A stretch of 64,000 nucleotides of DNA, from positions 16,990,001-17,054,000 of the forward strand of contig NC_090280.1 in NCBI RefSeq assembly GCF_037392515.1. The letters run 5' to 3'. Positions within the stretch are counted from its first letter, which is position 1, and each line of letters begins with the position of its first letter. Both the position numbers and the translations under genes were made by a program. Below are positions 54,941 to 64,000 of the stretch, piece after piece. This DNA comes from Haliotis asinina. Lineage: Eukaryota; Mollusca; Gastropoda; Lepetellida; Haliotidae. The notes under the pieces were generated by a model. That model ran no database searches and had not been told where the DNA came from. It saw only the letters and a program-made list of their open reading frames with translations.

Positions 54941-57111
54941 TTTTACAGATTAGAATGAAAATGCAGCAGAGAGGGTTCGGGTGATCCTGGCACAGTCAGG
55001 CTGGTCAAGCTCATCATCAGCTCAGGGCCCTCGCCCCCTCTACACGCAGCCCAGACAGCGAATGGGACTTCTCCCAGGAAACACTGCCTAGTCGAACCCA
55101 CCAAGAACTTTCCGGAGAATATGGAGGCTCCCCAACACTGCAGCCTTCTGCATTACCCAGATTGTCAGAAGGGCTGTGCTCCCGGTGGAGAACCCGGGCA
55201 CTCTCCTGATCTGCGCCAAGAGATCAGGAGGTACCAAACCAAGGGCACCGAGAACAATGGGGAGCCTGACGACAGTGTACTTGGGATGCAAGCGAGACAT
55301 TTCAAAGGCAAGGTCCGCATATTTATCATGCTTTTCCTGAATCTTGCCAATCACATTGCTGTCAAAAGGGACAGCAAATTCAATGATATAAATAATTTCA
55401 TTGGCTTTATCAAAAAGGACAAGATCAGGTTTGTTGGCTGGAATTCGTCTCAGGCTGTATATTGGCCTATTCCAGAGAAGTTTAAAAGCATCATTTTCCA
55501 GGACGCCCTGGACATGTTCAGGGTCATACCATGGATGGACCTCGGAGTCAAAGCCACAGGCATGGCGGAGACGATAATAAAAACAGCGAGCCATGCCATC
55601 ATGTCTTTTGAGATATGCAGTTTGTGCCAAGGAAGGGCATCCACTGACAAGGTGTTGGACAGTCTCTGTAAATTCATTGCAAAGACGACATTTCATATTG
55701 ATATTTTCTTTAAGAATAACATTCTGGCGATTGCGAGTGGGAAGTGACTGGTCCTGAGCAGCAAAAAGGAAGCCCTCAGTTTCACATTTGAGACCAGCCG
55801 ACTTCATCCAGGCGAAGGAGTCGGTTGGATTGCTGTTCTGTTCCACACACTGCATGTAAACACGATGCAATGGCTTCTCAGACAGCTTCTCCACAAAGGA
55901 CCGACTCTGGGCAGACTTGGTGAAAGACTTCACCTGGTTTACTCCCATCACTGTACCGTCCAGCAGTACATCGCCATCAACAAAATCAACGTCAAATTTC
56001 AAATTGTCTCCAACAACCTTGGCACGCTTAAAGTAGCTGTGGAATTCCTTGCTTTCATCATGAATCTTGACGTGCATCACCAGAGGATCATCTGACAAAT
56101 AAATATGTGCAAAAGTACACAATAAAATTCTGTCATGAAGAGCTTCCACATTAATCAAACCCCGTCCTCCTGAATTGATTGGCATATATAAACGATTAAG
56201 AGAGGAACGAGGGTGGTGTGCTCTGTTATCAGACATGATCCTTCTGGTCAGGCGGTCAAGACTCTGGATGTCTTGTTTTGTCCAATCAACTACTCCAAAG
56301 GAATAGGAGAGGACTGGCACAGCAAAAGTATTGGTGGCTTTGACTTTGTTTCGAGCATTTAGCTCTGAACTCCAGATTTTCTTTAAACGAGATTTATACT
56401 CGGCCCGAAGTTTATCTTGAATCAGGGCATTCTGGAGCTTGTCTCGAACTTGCATTCCAAGATAGGTGTAGGCCTGATCTTCCACAAGATGCTCAATAAC
56501 TCCTCCCCCTTGTAACTTGACCGATCCATCATTAGTTACCTTGCCACGTTTCAAATGAAGAGTATTACATTTGTCGAGTCCAAACGTCATGCCTATATCA
56601 TTAGAGACGGACTCGACAAGGAGAACCTGTTCTTTCAAATTGGTCTCTCCCTTGGCAAGGAGCTCGATGTCATCCATGTAGAGGAGATGAGTAAGAGGTG
56701 TTGGGGATCTGTGCTGAGGAGGTCCGGGATGATAGCCCTCCTCCCTATTGAGCAGAAAACTCAAAGGATTCAGAGACAGACAAAAGAGCAAAGGACTAAA
56801 GGAGTCCCCCTGGAAAATTCCCCTTCTAATTGGAATAGATTCCGAAGTCTGCACCTGCCCTTGTGAGTACATCTCAAGTTGAGTCGACCAGCAACTCATT
56901 AAAGACTTGAGTCCAGCACATGGAGAGGTTGCGGTGATAGGTTTTAGCCTCTTCCAAAATCATTTTCTGTACAAGAAGTTGATCCTTGCACCCCCAACAT
57001 CCCTTTCTCGCCCCCTTCTGCTCCCTGTAAATTATCTCATTGGAAGAGCAGTAACATGACACGAGGTTTGTCAAACACCCTGTGAATAATTTATATTGAG
57101 TATTTAGACAT

Positions 57112-57112
<1 letters not shown>
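54941..57112 (-). mobile_element. RLE-type LINE, copy C (RT deletion)
   Basis: Frame 55,088-56,899 (603 codons) spans RT motif B (RRGIFQGDSFSPLLF), YMDD, CCHC and the endonuclease. Upstream frame 56,874-57,074 carries the start of the RT (KGARKGCWGCKDQLL). Between the two, 92 bases present in copy E are gone, removing motif A with its catalytic Asp and shifting the frame. It is 5'-truncated at 57,112 at the same base as C' and E. Confidence 0.9.
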
Positions 57113-57143
<31 letters not shown>

Positions 57144-57531
57144 TTTTACAGATTAGAATGAAAATGCAGCAGAGAGGGTTTGGGTGATCCTGGCACAGTC
57201 AGGCTGGTCAAGCTCATCATCAGCTCAGGGCCCTCGCCCCCTCTACACGCAGCCCAGACAGCGAATGGGACTTCTCCCAGGAAACACTGCCTAGTCGAAC
57301 CCACCAAGAACTTTCCGGAGAATATGGAGGCTTCCCAACACTGCAGCCTTCTGCATTACCCAGATTGTCAGAAGGGCTGTGCTCCCGGTGGAGAACCCGG
57401 GCACTCTCCTGATCTGCGCCAAGAGATCAGGAGGTACCAAACCAAGGGCACCGAGAACAATGGGGAGCCTGACGACAGTGTACTTGGGATGCAAGCGAGA
57501 CATTTCAAAGGCGAGGACCGCATATTTATAT
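57144..57531 (-). mobile_element. RLE-type LINE, short 3' piece B' (unit 2)
   Basis: Same truncation point and flanking tracts as B. Confidence 0.85.
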
Positions 57532-57568
57532 TTATTATTATTATTATTTATTATTATTATTATTATTT

Positions 57569-59738
57569 TTTACAGATTAGAATGAAAATGCAGCAGAGAG
57601 GGTTCGGGTGATCCTGGCACAGTCAGGCTGGTCAAGCTCATCATCAGCTCAGGGCCCTCGCCCCCTCTACACGCAGCCCAGACAGCGAATGGGACTTCTC
57701 CCAGGAAACACTGCCTAGTCGAACCCACCAAGAACTTTCCGGAGAATATGGAGGCTCCCCAACACTGCAGCCTTCTGCATTACCCAGATTGTCAGAAGGG
57801 CTGTGCTCCCGGTGGAGAACCCGGGCACTCTCCTGATCTGCGCCAAGAGATCAGGAGGTACCAAACCAAGGGCACCGAGAACAATGGGGAGCCTGACGAC
57901 AGTGTACTTGGGATGCAAGCGAGACATTTCAAAGGCAAGGTCCGCATATTTATCATGCTTTTCCTGAATCTTGCCAATCACATTGCTGTCAAAAGGGACA
58001 GCAAATTCAATGATATAAATAATTTCATTGGCTTTATCAAAAAGGACAAGATCAGGTTTGTTGGCTGGAATTCGTCTCAGGCTGTATATTGGCCTATTCC
58101 AGAGAAGTTTAAAAGCATCATTTTCCAGGACGCCCTGGACATGTTCAGGGTCATACCATGGATGGACCTCGGAGTCAAAGCCACAGGCATGGCGGAGACG
58201 ATAATAAAAACAGCGAGCCATGCCATCATGTCTTTTGAGATATGCAGTTTGTGCCAAGGAAGGGCATCCACTGACAAGGTGTTGGACAGTCTCTGTAAAT
58301 TCATTGCAAAGACGACATTTCATATTGATATTTTCTTTAAGAATAACATTCTGGCGATTGCGAGTGGGAAGTGACTGGTCCTGAGCAGCAAAAAGGAAGC
58401 CCTCAGTTTCACATTTGAGACCAGCCGACTTCATCCAGGCGAAGGAGTCGGTTGGATTGCTGTTCTGTTCCACACACTGCATGTAAACACGATGCAATGG
58501 CTTCTCAGACAGCTTCTCCACAAAGGACCGACTCTGGGCAGACTTGGTGAAAGACTTCACCTGGTTTACTCCCATCACTGTACCGTCCAGCAGTACATCG
58601 CCATCAACAAAATCAACGTCAAATTTCAAATTGTCTCCAACAACCTTGGCACGCTTAAAGTAGCTGTGGAATTCCTTGCTTTCATCATGAATCTTGACGT
58701 GCATCACCAGAGGATCATCTGACAAATAAATATGTGCAAAAGTACACAATAAAATTCTGTCATGAAGAGCTTCCACATTAATCAAACCCCGTCCTCCTGA
58801 ATTGATTGGCATATATAAACGATTAAGAGAGGAACGAGGGTGGTGTGCTCTGTTATCAGACATGATCCTTCTGGTCAGGCGGTCAAGACTCTGGATGTCT
58901 TGTTTTGTCCAATCAACTACTCCAAAGGAATAGGAGAGGACTGGCACAGCAAAAGTATTGGTGGCTTTGACTTTGTTTCGAGCATTTAGCTCTGAACTCC
59001 AGATTTTCTTTAAACGAGATTTATACTCGGCCCGAAGTTTATCTTGAATCAGGGCATTCTGGAGCTTGTCTCGAACTTGCATTCCAAGATAGGTGTAGGC
59101 CTGATCTTCCACAAGATGCTCAATAACTCCTCCCCCTTGTAACTTGACCGATCCATCATTAGTTACCTTGCCACGTTTCAAATGAAGAGTATTACATTTG
59201 TCGAGTCCAAACGTCATGCCTATATCATTAGAGACGGACTCGACAAGGAGAACCTGTTCTTTCAAATTGGTCTCTCCCTTGGCAAGGAGCTCGATGTCAT
59301 CCATGTAGAGGAGATGAGTAAGAGGTGTTGGGGATCTGTGCTGAGGAGGTCCGGGATGATAGCCCTCCTCCCTATTGAGCAGAAAACTCAAAGGATTCAG
59401 AGACAGACAAAAGAGCAAAGGACTAAAGGAGTCCCCCTGGAAAATTCCCCTTCTAATTGGAATAGATTCCGAAGTCTGCACCTGCCCTTGTGAGTACATC
59501 TCAAGTTGAGTCGACCAGCAACTCATTAAAGACTTGAGTCCAGCACATGGAGAGGTTGCGGTGATAGGTTTTAGCCTCTTCCAAAATCATTTTCTGTACA
59601 AGAAGTTGATCCTTGCACCCCCAACATCCCTTTCTCGCCCCCTTCTGCTCCCTGTAAATTATCTCATTGGAAGAGCAGTAACATGACACGAGGTTTGTCA
59701 AACACCCTGTGAATAATTTATATTGAGTATTTAGACAT

Positions 59739-59739
<1 letters not shown>
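57569..59739 (-). mobile_element. RLE-type LINE, copy C' (RT deletion)
   Basis: Frames 57,715-59,526 (603 codons) and 59,501-59,701. The same 92-base deletion and the same 5' truncation as C, so it is a duplicate of C and not a new insertion. Confidence 0.9.
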
Positions 59740-59770
<31 letters not shown>

Positions 59771-60157
59771 TTTTACAGATTAGAATGAAAATGCAGCAGA
59801 GAGGGTTTGGGTGATCCTGGCACAGTCAGGCTGGTCAAGCTCATCATCAGCTCAGGGCCCTCGCCCCCTCTACACGCAGCCCAGACAGCGAATGGGACTT
59901 CTCCCAGGAAACACTGCCTAGTCGAACCCACCAAGAACTTTCCGGAGAATATGGAGGCTTCCCAACACTGCAGCCTTCTGCATTACCCAGATTGTCAGAA
60001 GGGCTGTGCTCCCGGTGGAGAACCCGGGCACTCTCCTGATCTGCGCCAAGAGATCAGGAGGTACCAAACCAAGGGCACCGAGAACAATGGGGAGCCTGAC
60101 GACAGTGTACTTGGGATGCAAGCGAGACATTTCAAAGGCGAGGACCGCATATTTATA
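59771..60157 (-). mobile_element. RLE-type LINE, short 3' piece B'' (unit 3)
   Basis: Same truncation point and flanking tracts as B and B'. Confidence 0.85.
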
Positions 60158-60195
60158 TTTATTATTATTATTATTTATTATTATTATTATTATTT

Positions 60196-62457
60196 TTTAC
60201 AGATTAGAATGAAAATGCAGCAGAGAGGGTTCGGGTGATCCTGGCACAGTCAGGCTGGTCAAGCTCATCATCAGCTCAGGGCCCTCGCCCCCTCTACACG
60301 CAGCCCAGACAGCGAATGGGACTTCTCCCAGGAAACACTGCCTAGTCGAACCCACCAAGAACTTTCCGGAGAATATGGAGGCTCCCCAACACTGCAGCCT
60401 TCTGCATTACCCAGATTGTCAGAAGGGCTGTGCTCCCGGTGGAGAACCCGGGCACTCTCCTGATCTGCGCCAAGAGATCAGGAGGTACCAAACCAAGGGC
60501 ACCGAGAACAATGGGGAGCCTGACGACAGTGTACTTGGGATGCAAGCGAGACATTTCAAAGGCAAGGTCCGCATATTTATCATGCTTTTCCTGAATCTTG
60601 CCAATCACATTGCTGTCAAAAGGGACAGCAAATTCAATGATATAAATAATTTCATTGGCTTTATCAAAAAGGACAAGATCAGGTTTGTTGGCTGGAATTC
60701 GTCTCAGGCTGTATATTGGCCTATTCCAGAGAAGTTTAAAAGCATCATTTTCCAGGACGCCCTGGACATGTTCAGGGTCATACCATGGATGGACCTCGGA
60801 GTCAAAGCCACAGGCATGGCGGAGACGATAATAAAAACAGCGAGCCATGCCATCATGTCTTTTGAGATATGCAGTTTGTGCCAAGGAAGGGCATCCACTG
60901 ACAAGGTGTTGGACAGTCTCTGTAAATTCATTGCAAAGACGACATTTCATATTGATATTTTCTTTAAGAATAACATTCTGGCGATTGCGAGTGGGAAGTG
61001 ACTGGTCCTGAGCAGCAAAAAGGAAGCCCTCAGTTTCACATTTGAGACCAGCCGACTTCATCCAGGCGAAGGAGTCGGTTGGATTGCTGTTCTGTTCCAC
61101 ACACTGCATGTAAACACGATGCAATGGCTTCTCAGACAGCTTCTCCACAAAGGACCGACTCTGGGCAGACTTGGTGAAAGACTTCACCTGGTTTACTCCC
61201 ATCACTGTACCGTCCAGCAGTACATCGCCATCAACAAAATCAACGTCAAATTTCAAATTGTCTCCAACAACCTTGGCACGCTTAAAGTAGCTGTGGAATT
61301 CCTTGCTTTCATCATGAATCTTGACGTGCATCACCAGAGGATCATCTGACAAATAAATATGTGCAAAAGTACACAATAAAATTCTGTCATGAAGAGCTTC
61401 CACATTAATCAAACCCCGTCCTCCTGAATTGATTGGCATATATAAACGATTAAGAGAGGAACGAGGGTGGTGTGCTCTGTTATCAGACATGATCCTTCTG
61501 GTCAGGCGGTCAAGACTCTGGATGTCTTGTTTTGTCCAATCAACTACTCCAAAGGAATAGAAGAGGACTGGCACAGCAAAAGTATTGGTGGCTTTGACTT
61601 TGTTTCGAGCATTTAGCTCTGAACTCCAGATTTTCTTTAAACGAGATTTATACTCGGCCCGAAGTTTATCTTGAATCAGGGCATTCTGGAGCTTGTCTCG
61701 AACTTGCATTCCAAGATAGGTGTAGGCCTGATCTTCCACAAGATGCTCAATAACTCCTCCCCCTTGTAACTTGACCGATCCATCATTAGTTACCTTGCCA
61801 CGTTTCAAATGAAGAGTATTACATTTGTCGAGTCCAAACGTCATGCCTATATCATTAGAGACGGACTCGACAAGGAGAACCTGTTCTTTCAAATTGGTCT
61901 CTCCCTTGGCAAGGAGCTCGATGTCATCCATGTAGAGGAGATGAGTAAGAGGTGTTGGGGATCTGTGCTGAGGAGGTCCGGGATGATAGCCCTCCTCCCT
62001 ATTGAGCAGAAAACTCAAAGGATTCAGAGACAGACAAAAAAGCAAAGGACTAAAGGAGTCCCCCTGGAAAATTCCCCTTCTAATTGGAATAGATTCCGAA
62101 GTCTGCACCTGCCCTTGTGAGTACATCTCAAGTTGAGTCGACCAGCAACTCATTAAAGACTTGAGTAAATCAAGTAGTCGCTCAGGGAGGTCAATACACT
62201 GAAGAGACTTCAGAATCCATTCGTGAGGGACAGAGTCGTATGCCTTTTTGTAGTCTATCCAGCACATGGAGAGGTTGCGGTGATAGGTTTTAGCCTCTTC
62301 CAAAATCATTTTCTGTACAAGAAGTTGATCCTTGCACCCCCAACATCCCTTTCTCGCCCCCTTCTGCTCCCTGTAAATTATCTCATTGGAAGAGCAGTAA
62401 CATGACACGAGGTTTGTCAAACACCCTGTGAATAATTTATATTGAGTATTTAGACAT

Positions 62458-62458
<1 letters not shown>
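60196..62458 (-). mobile_element. RLE-type LINE, copy E (best preserved)
   Basis: Minus strand. The 3' end reads, on the element strand, ...CTAATCTGTAAAAAA followed by (TAA)n, so it has a short poly(A) that passes into the target tract. It is 5'-truncated at 62,458, just upstream of an FTGCLTNLVSCYCSS reading, so the N-terminal zinc fingers and first RT blocks are gone. (TTA)n bounds both ends. Confidence 0.9.
60342..62420 (-). CDS. LINE protein: reverse transcriptase + CCHC + restriction-like endonuclease (692 codons, 5'-truncated)
   Basis: Codes for the C-terminal two thirds of a single-ORF non-LTR retrotransposon protein that would cut its target and prime reverse transcription there. RT: motif A WIDYKKAYDSV (54-64), motif B RRGIFQGDSFSPLLF (114-128), motif C YMDD (163-166), GLDKCNTLHL after it. 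Zinc knuckle: Cys493, Cys496, His505, Cys510. Restriction-like endonuclease: KPDLVLF (579-585) and IIEFAVP (594-600), the PD...E core. APE motifs are absent. This order and the YMDD form suggest the R4 clade, whose Dong element is known to sit in TAA repeats. The Met start is only the first in the surviving frame; the native N-terminus is missing. One S-to-F change (LFYSFG) is seen against C and C'. Confidence 0.85.
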   Translation of the reverse strand: MTNLVSCYCSSNEIIYREQKGARKGCWGCKDQLLVQKMILEEAKTYHRNLSMCWIDYKKAYDSVPHEWILKSLQCIDLPERLLDLLKSLMSCWSTQLEMYSQGQVQTSESIPIRRGIFQGDSFSPLLFCLSLNPLSFLLNREEGYHPGPPQHRSPTPLTHLLYMDDIELLAKGETNLKEQVLLVESVSNDIGMTFGLDKCNTLHLKRGKVTNDGSVKLQGGGVIEHLVEDQAYTYLGMQVRDKLQNALIQDKLRAEYKSRLKKIWSSELNARNKVKATNTFAVPVLFYSFGVVDWTKQDIQSLDRLTRRIMSDNRAHHPRSSLNRLYMPINSGGRGLINVEALHDRILLCTFAHIYLSDDPLVMHVKIHDESKEFHSYFKRAKVVGDNLKFDVDFVDGDVLLDGTVMGVNQVKSFTKSAQSRSFVEKLSEKPLHRVYMQCVEQNSNPTDSFAWMKSAGLKCETEGFLFAAQDQSLPTRNRQNVILKENINMKCRLCNEFTETVQHLVSGCPSLAQTAYLKRHDGMARCFYYRLRHACGFDSEVHPWYDPEHVQGVLENDAFKLLWNRPIYSLRRIPANKPDLVLFDKANEIIYIIEFAVPFDSNVIGKIQEKHDKYADLAFEMSRLHPKYTVVRLPIVLGALGLVPPDLLAQIRRVPGFSTGSTALLTIWVMQKAAVLGSLHILRKVLGGFD

Positions 62459-62490
<32 letters not shown>

Positions 62491-62492
<2 letters not shown>

Positions 62493-64000
62493 TTTTACAG
62501 ATTAGAATGAAAATGCAGCAGAGAGGGTTCGGGTGATCCTGGCACAGTCAGGCTGGTCAAGCTCATCATCAGCTCAGGGCCCTCGCCCCCTCTACACGCA
62601 GCCCAGACAGCGAATGGGACTTCTCCCAGGAAACACTGCCTAGTCGAACCCACCAAGAACTTTCCGGAGAATATGGAGGCTCCCCAACACTGCAGCCTTC
62701 TGCATTACCCAGATTGTCAGAAGGGCTGTGCTCCCGGTGGAGAACCCGGGCACTCTCCTGATCTGCGCCAAGAGATCAGGAGGTACCAAACCAAGGGCAC
62801 CGAGAACAATGGGGAGCCTGACGACAGTGTACTTGGGATGCAAGCGAGACATTTCAAAGGCAAGGTCCGCATATTTATCATGCTTTTCCTGAATCTTGCC
62901 AATCACATTGCTGTCAAAAGGGACAGAAAATTCAATGATATAAATAATTTCATTGGCTTTATGAAAAAGGACAAGATCAGGTTTGTTGGCTGGAATTCGT
63001 CTCAGGCTGTATATTGGCCTATTCCAGAGAAGTTTAAAAGCATCATTTTCCAGGACGCCCTGGACATGTTCAGGGTCATACCATGGATGGACCTCGGAGT
63101 CAAAGCCACAGGCATGGCGGAGACGATAATAAAAAGAGCGAGCCATGCCATCATGTCTTTTGAGATATGCAGTTTGTGCCAAGGAAGGGCATCCACTGAC
63201 AAGGTGTTGGACAGTCTCTGTAAATTCATTGCAAAGACGACATTTCATATTGATATTTTCTTTAAGAATCACATTCTGGCGATTGCGAGTGGGAAGTGAC
63301 TGGTCCTGAGCAGCAAAAAGGAAGCCCTCAGTTTCACATTTGAGACCAGCCGACTTCATCCAGGCGAAGGAGTCGGTTGGATTGCTGTTCTGTTCCACAC
63401 ACTGCATGTAAACACGATGCAATGGCTTCTCAGACAGCTTCTCCACAAAGGACCGACTCTGGGCAGACTTGGTGAAAGACTTCACCTGGTTTACTCCCAT
63501 CACTGTACCGTCCAGCAGTACATCGCCATCAACAAAATCAACGTCAAATTTCAAATTGTCTCCAACAACCTTGGCACGCTTAAAGTAGCTGTGGAATTCC
63601 TTGCTTTCATCATGAATCTTGACATGCATCACCAGAGGATCATCTGACAAATAAATATGTGCAAAAGTACACAATAAAATTCTGTCATGAAGAGCTTCCA
63701 CATTAATCAAACCCCGTCCTCCTGAATTGATTGGCATATATAAACGATTAAGAGAGGAACGAGGGTGGTGTGCTCTGTTATCAGACATGATCCTTCTGGT
63801 CAGGCGGTCAAGACTCTGGATGTCTTGTTTTGTCCAATCAACTACTCCAAAGGAATAGGAGAGGACTGGCACAGCAAAAGTATTGGTGGCTTTGACTTTG
63901 TTTCGAGCATTTAGTTCTGAACTCCAGATTTTCTTTAAACGAGATTTATACTCGGCCCGAAGTTTATCTTGAATCAGGGCATTCTGGAGCTTGTCTCGAA
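62491..64000 (-). mobile_element. RLE-type LINE, copy F (runs off the window)
   Basis: The frame is open from 62,640 to the right edge (first Met at 63,872) and covers endonuclease, CCHC and the end of the RT. It differs from E by several bases (for example LVLFHK for LVLFDK and ARSFYY for ARCFYY) and is not preceded on its 3' side by a short B piece, so it is an independent or older member of the array. Confidence 0.85.

Larger units (their letters stand above)
54516..57142. repeat. Higher-order unit 1 of LINE array (2627 bp: B + C)
   Basis: Equals 57,143-59,769 at a fixed spacing of 2627 bases, and 59,770-62,490 apart from a 92-base segment. Small differences at its left edge (CAGATTATAATG for CAGATTAGAATG). 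Confidence 0.9.
57143..59769. repeat. Higher-order unit 2 of LINE array (2627 bp: B' + C')
   Basis: A near-exact repeat of unit 1. The 603-residue reading frames are identical, and the 92-base deletion is shared. Confidence 0.9.
59770..62490. repeat. Higher-order unit 3 of LINE array (about 2.72 kb: B'' + E)
   Basis: Same layout as units 1 and 2, but the long element keeps the 92 bases that the others lack, so this unit is closest to the ancestral one. Confidence 0.9.

Noticed and set aside
54553-54984. Plus-strand 143-codon frames at 54,553, 57,180 and 59,807 with long Ile/Tyr runs
   Set aside because: The runs come from the ATT tract, and the rest is antisense to the LINE tail.
55121-55747. 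Plus-strand 208-codon frames repeated at 55,121, 57,748, 60,375 and 62,673
   Set aside because: They are antisense to the conserved LINE protein, which has all the motifs. The repeat of the frame follows from the repeat of the element.
54465-62493. CRISPR-like array
   Set aside because: Spacing is regular, but the repeated parts are LINE copies and trinucleotide tracts in a eukaryote genome. There are no short direct repeats with unique spacers.

Overview
The window looks like nuclear DNA of a marine gastropod, most likely an abalone (Haliotis, vetigastropod). The reasons are small exons split by GT-AG introns, several classes of LINE, Tc1/mariner relics, a Polinton fossil, and many copies of a repeat whose body (TGAGTGAGTTTAG..., GCAATATTCCA..., CGATCGGGTGGTCAG-like) I remember as a very common abalone interspersed element. 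The organism call is from memory and was not searched. AT-rich introns, microsatellites and transposon debris fill most of the sequence.

Left two thirds (about 650-48,925): a cluster of one ionotropic glutamate receptor-like family (iGluR superfamily, closest in look to invertebrate ionotropic receptors, IRs). Five loci share one exon plan. Locus 1a (+, 659-4659) shows its last four exons. Locus 1b (+, 10,080-12,011) is an orphan C-terminal half made by a 7.35-kb direct tandem duplication (1602-8953 and 8954-16,300). Locus 2 (-, 18,135-28,250) is complete: 11 exons join in frame to a 621-residue protein with signal peptide, short N-terminal domain, split ligand-binding domain, pore and last membrane helix. 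Locus 3 (+, 30,866-40,262) is a pseudogene with lost exons, frame damage, a fused exon pair and a LINE in one intron. Locus 4 (+, 42,918-48,924) has exons 1-9 intact, but exons 10-11 are not found in the window. In the loci where the exon is readable, the acidic residue that holds the amino group of glutamate is a tyrosine, so these are unlikely to be ordinary glutamate receptors.

The introns and gaps hold LINE fragments of at least three kinds (an RNase H-bearing jockey-like family, an APE-type family with a nearly intact 1041-codon frame at 33,886-37,011, and an L1/Tx1-like scrap), Tc1/mariner relics, a Crypton-like tyrosine recombinase relic, SINE-like pieces, fold-back elements and minisatellites.

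Right part (49,200-64,000): an inverted-repeat element with a tiny possible exon (49,705-50,186), a broken Polinton fossil (about 50,960-52,910), then at least eight head-to-tail copies of a restriction-like-endonuclease LINE (R4/Dong-like by its YMDD reverse transcriptase, CCHC knuckle and PD...E motif), each bounded by (TAA)n. Three higher-order units of 2.6-2.7 kb in this array are almost identical, so old insertions into TAA tracts were later multiplied as blocks. The array fills the place where the missing exons of locus 4 would be expected.
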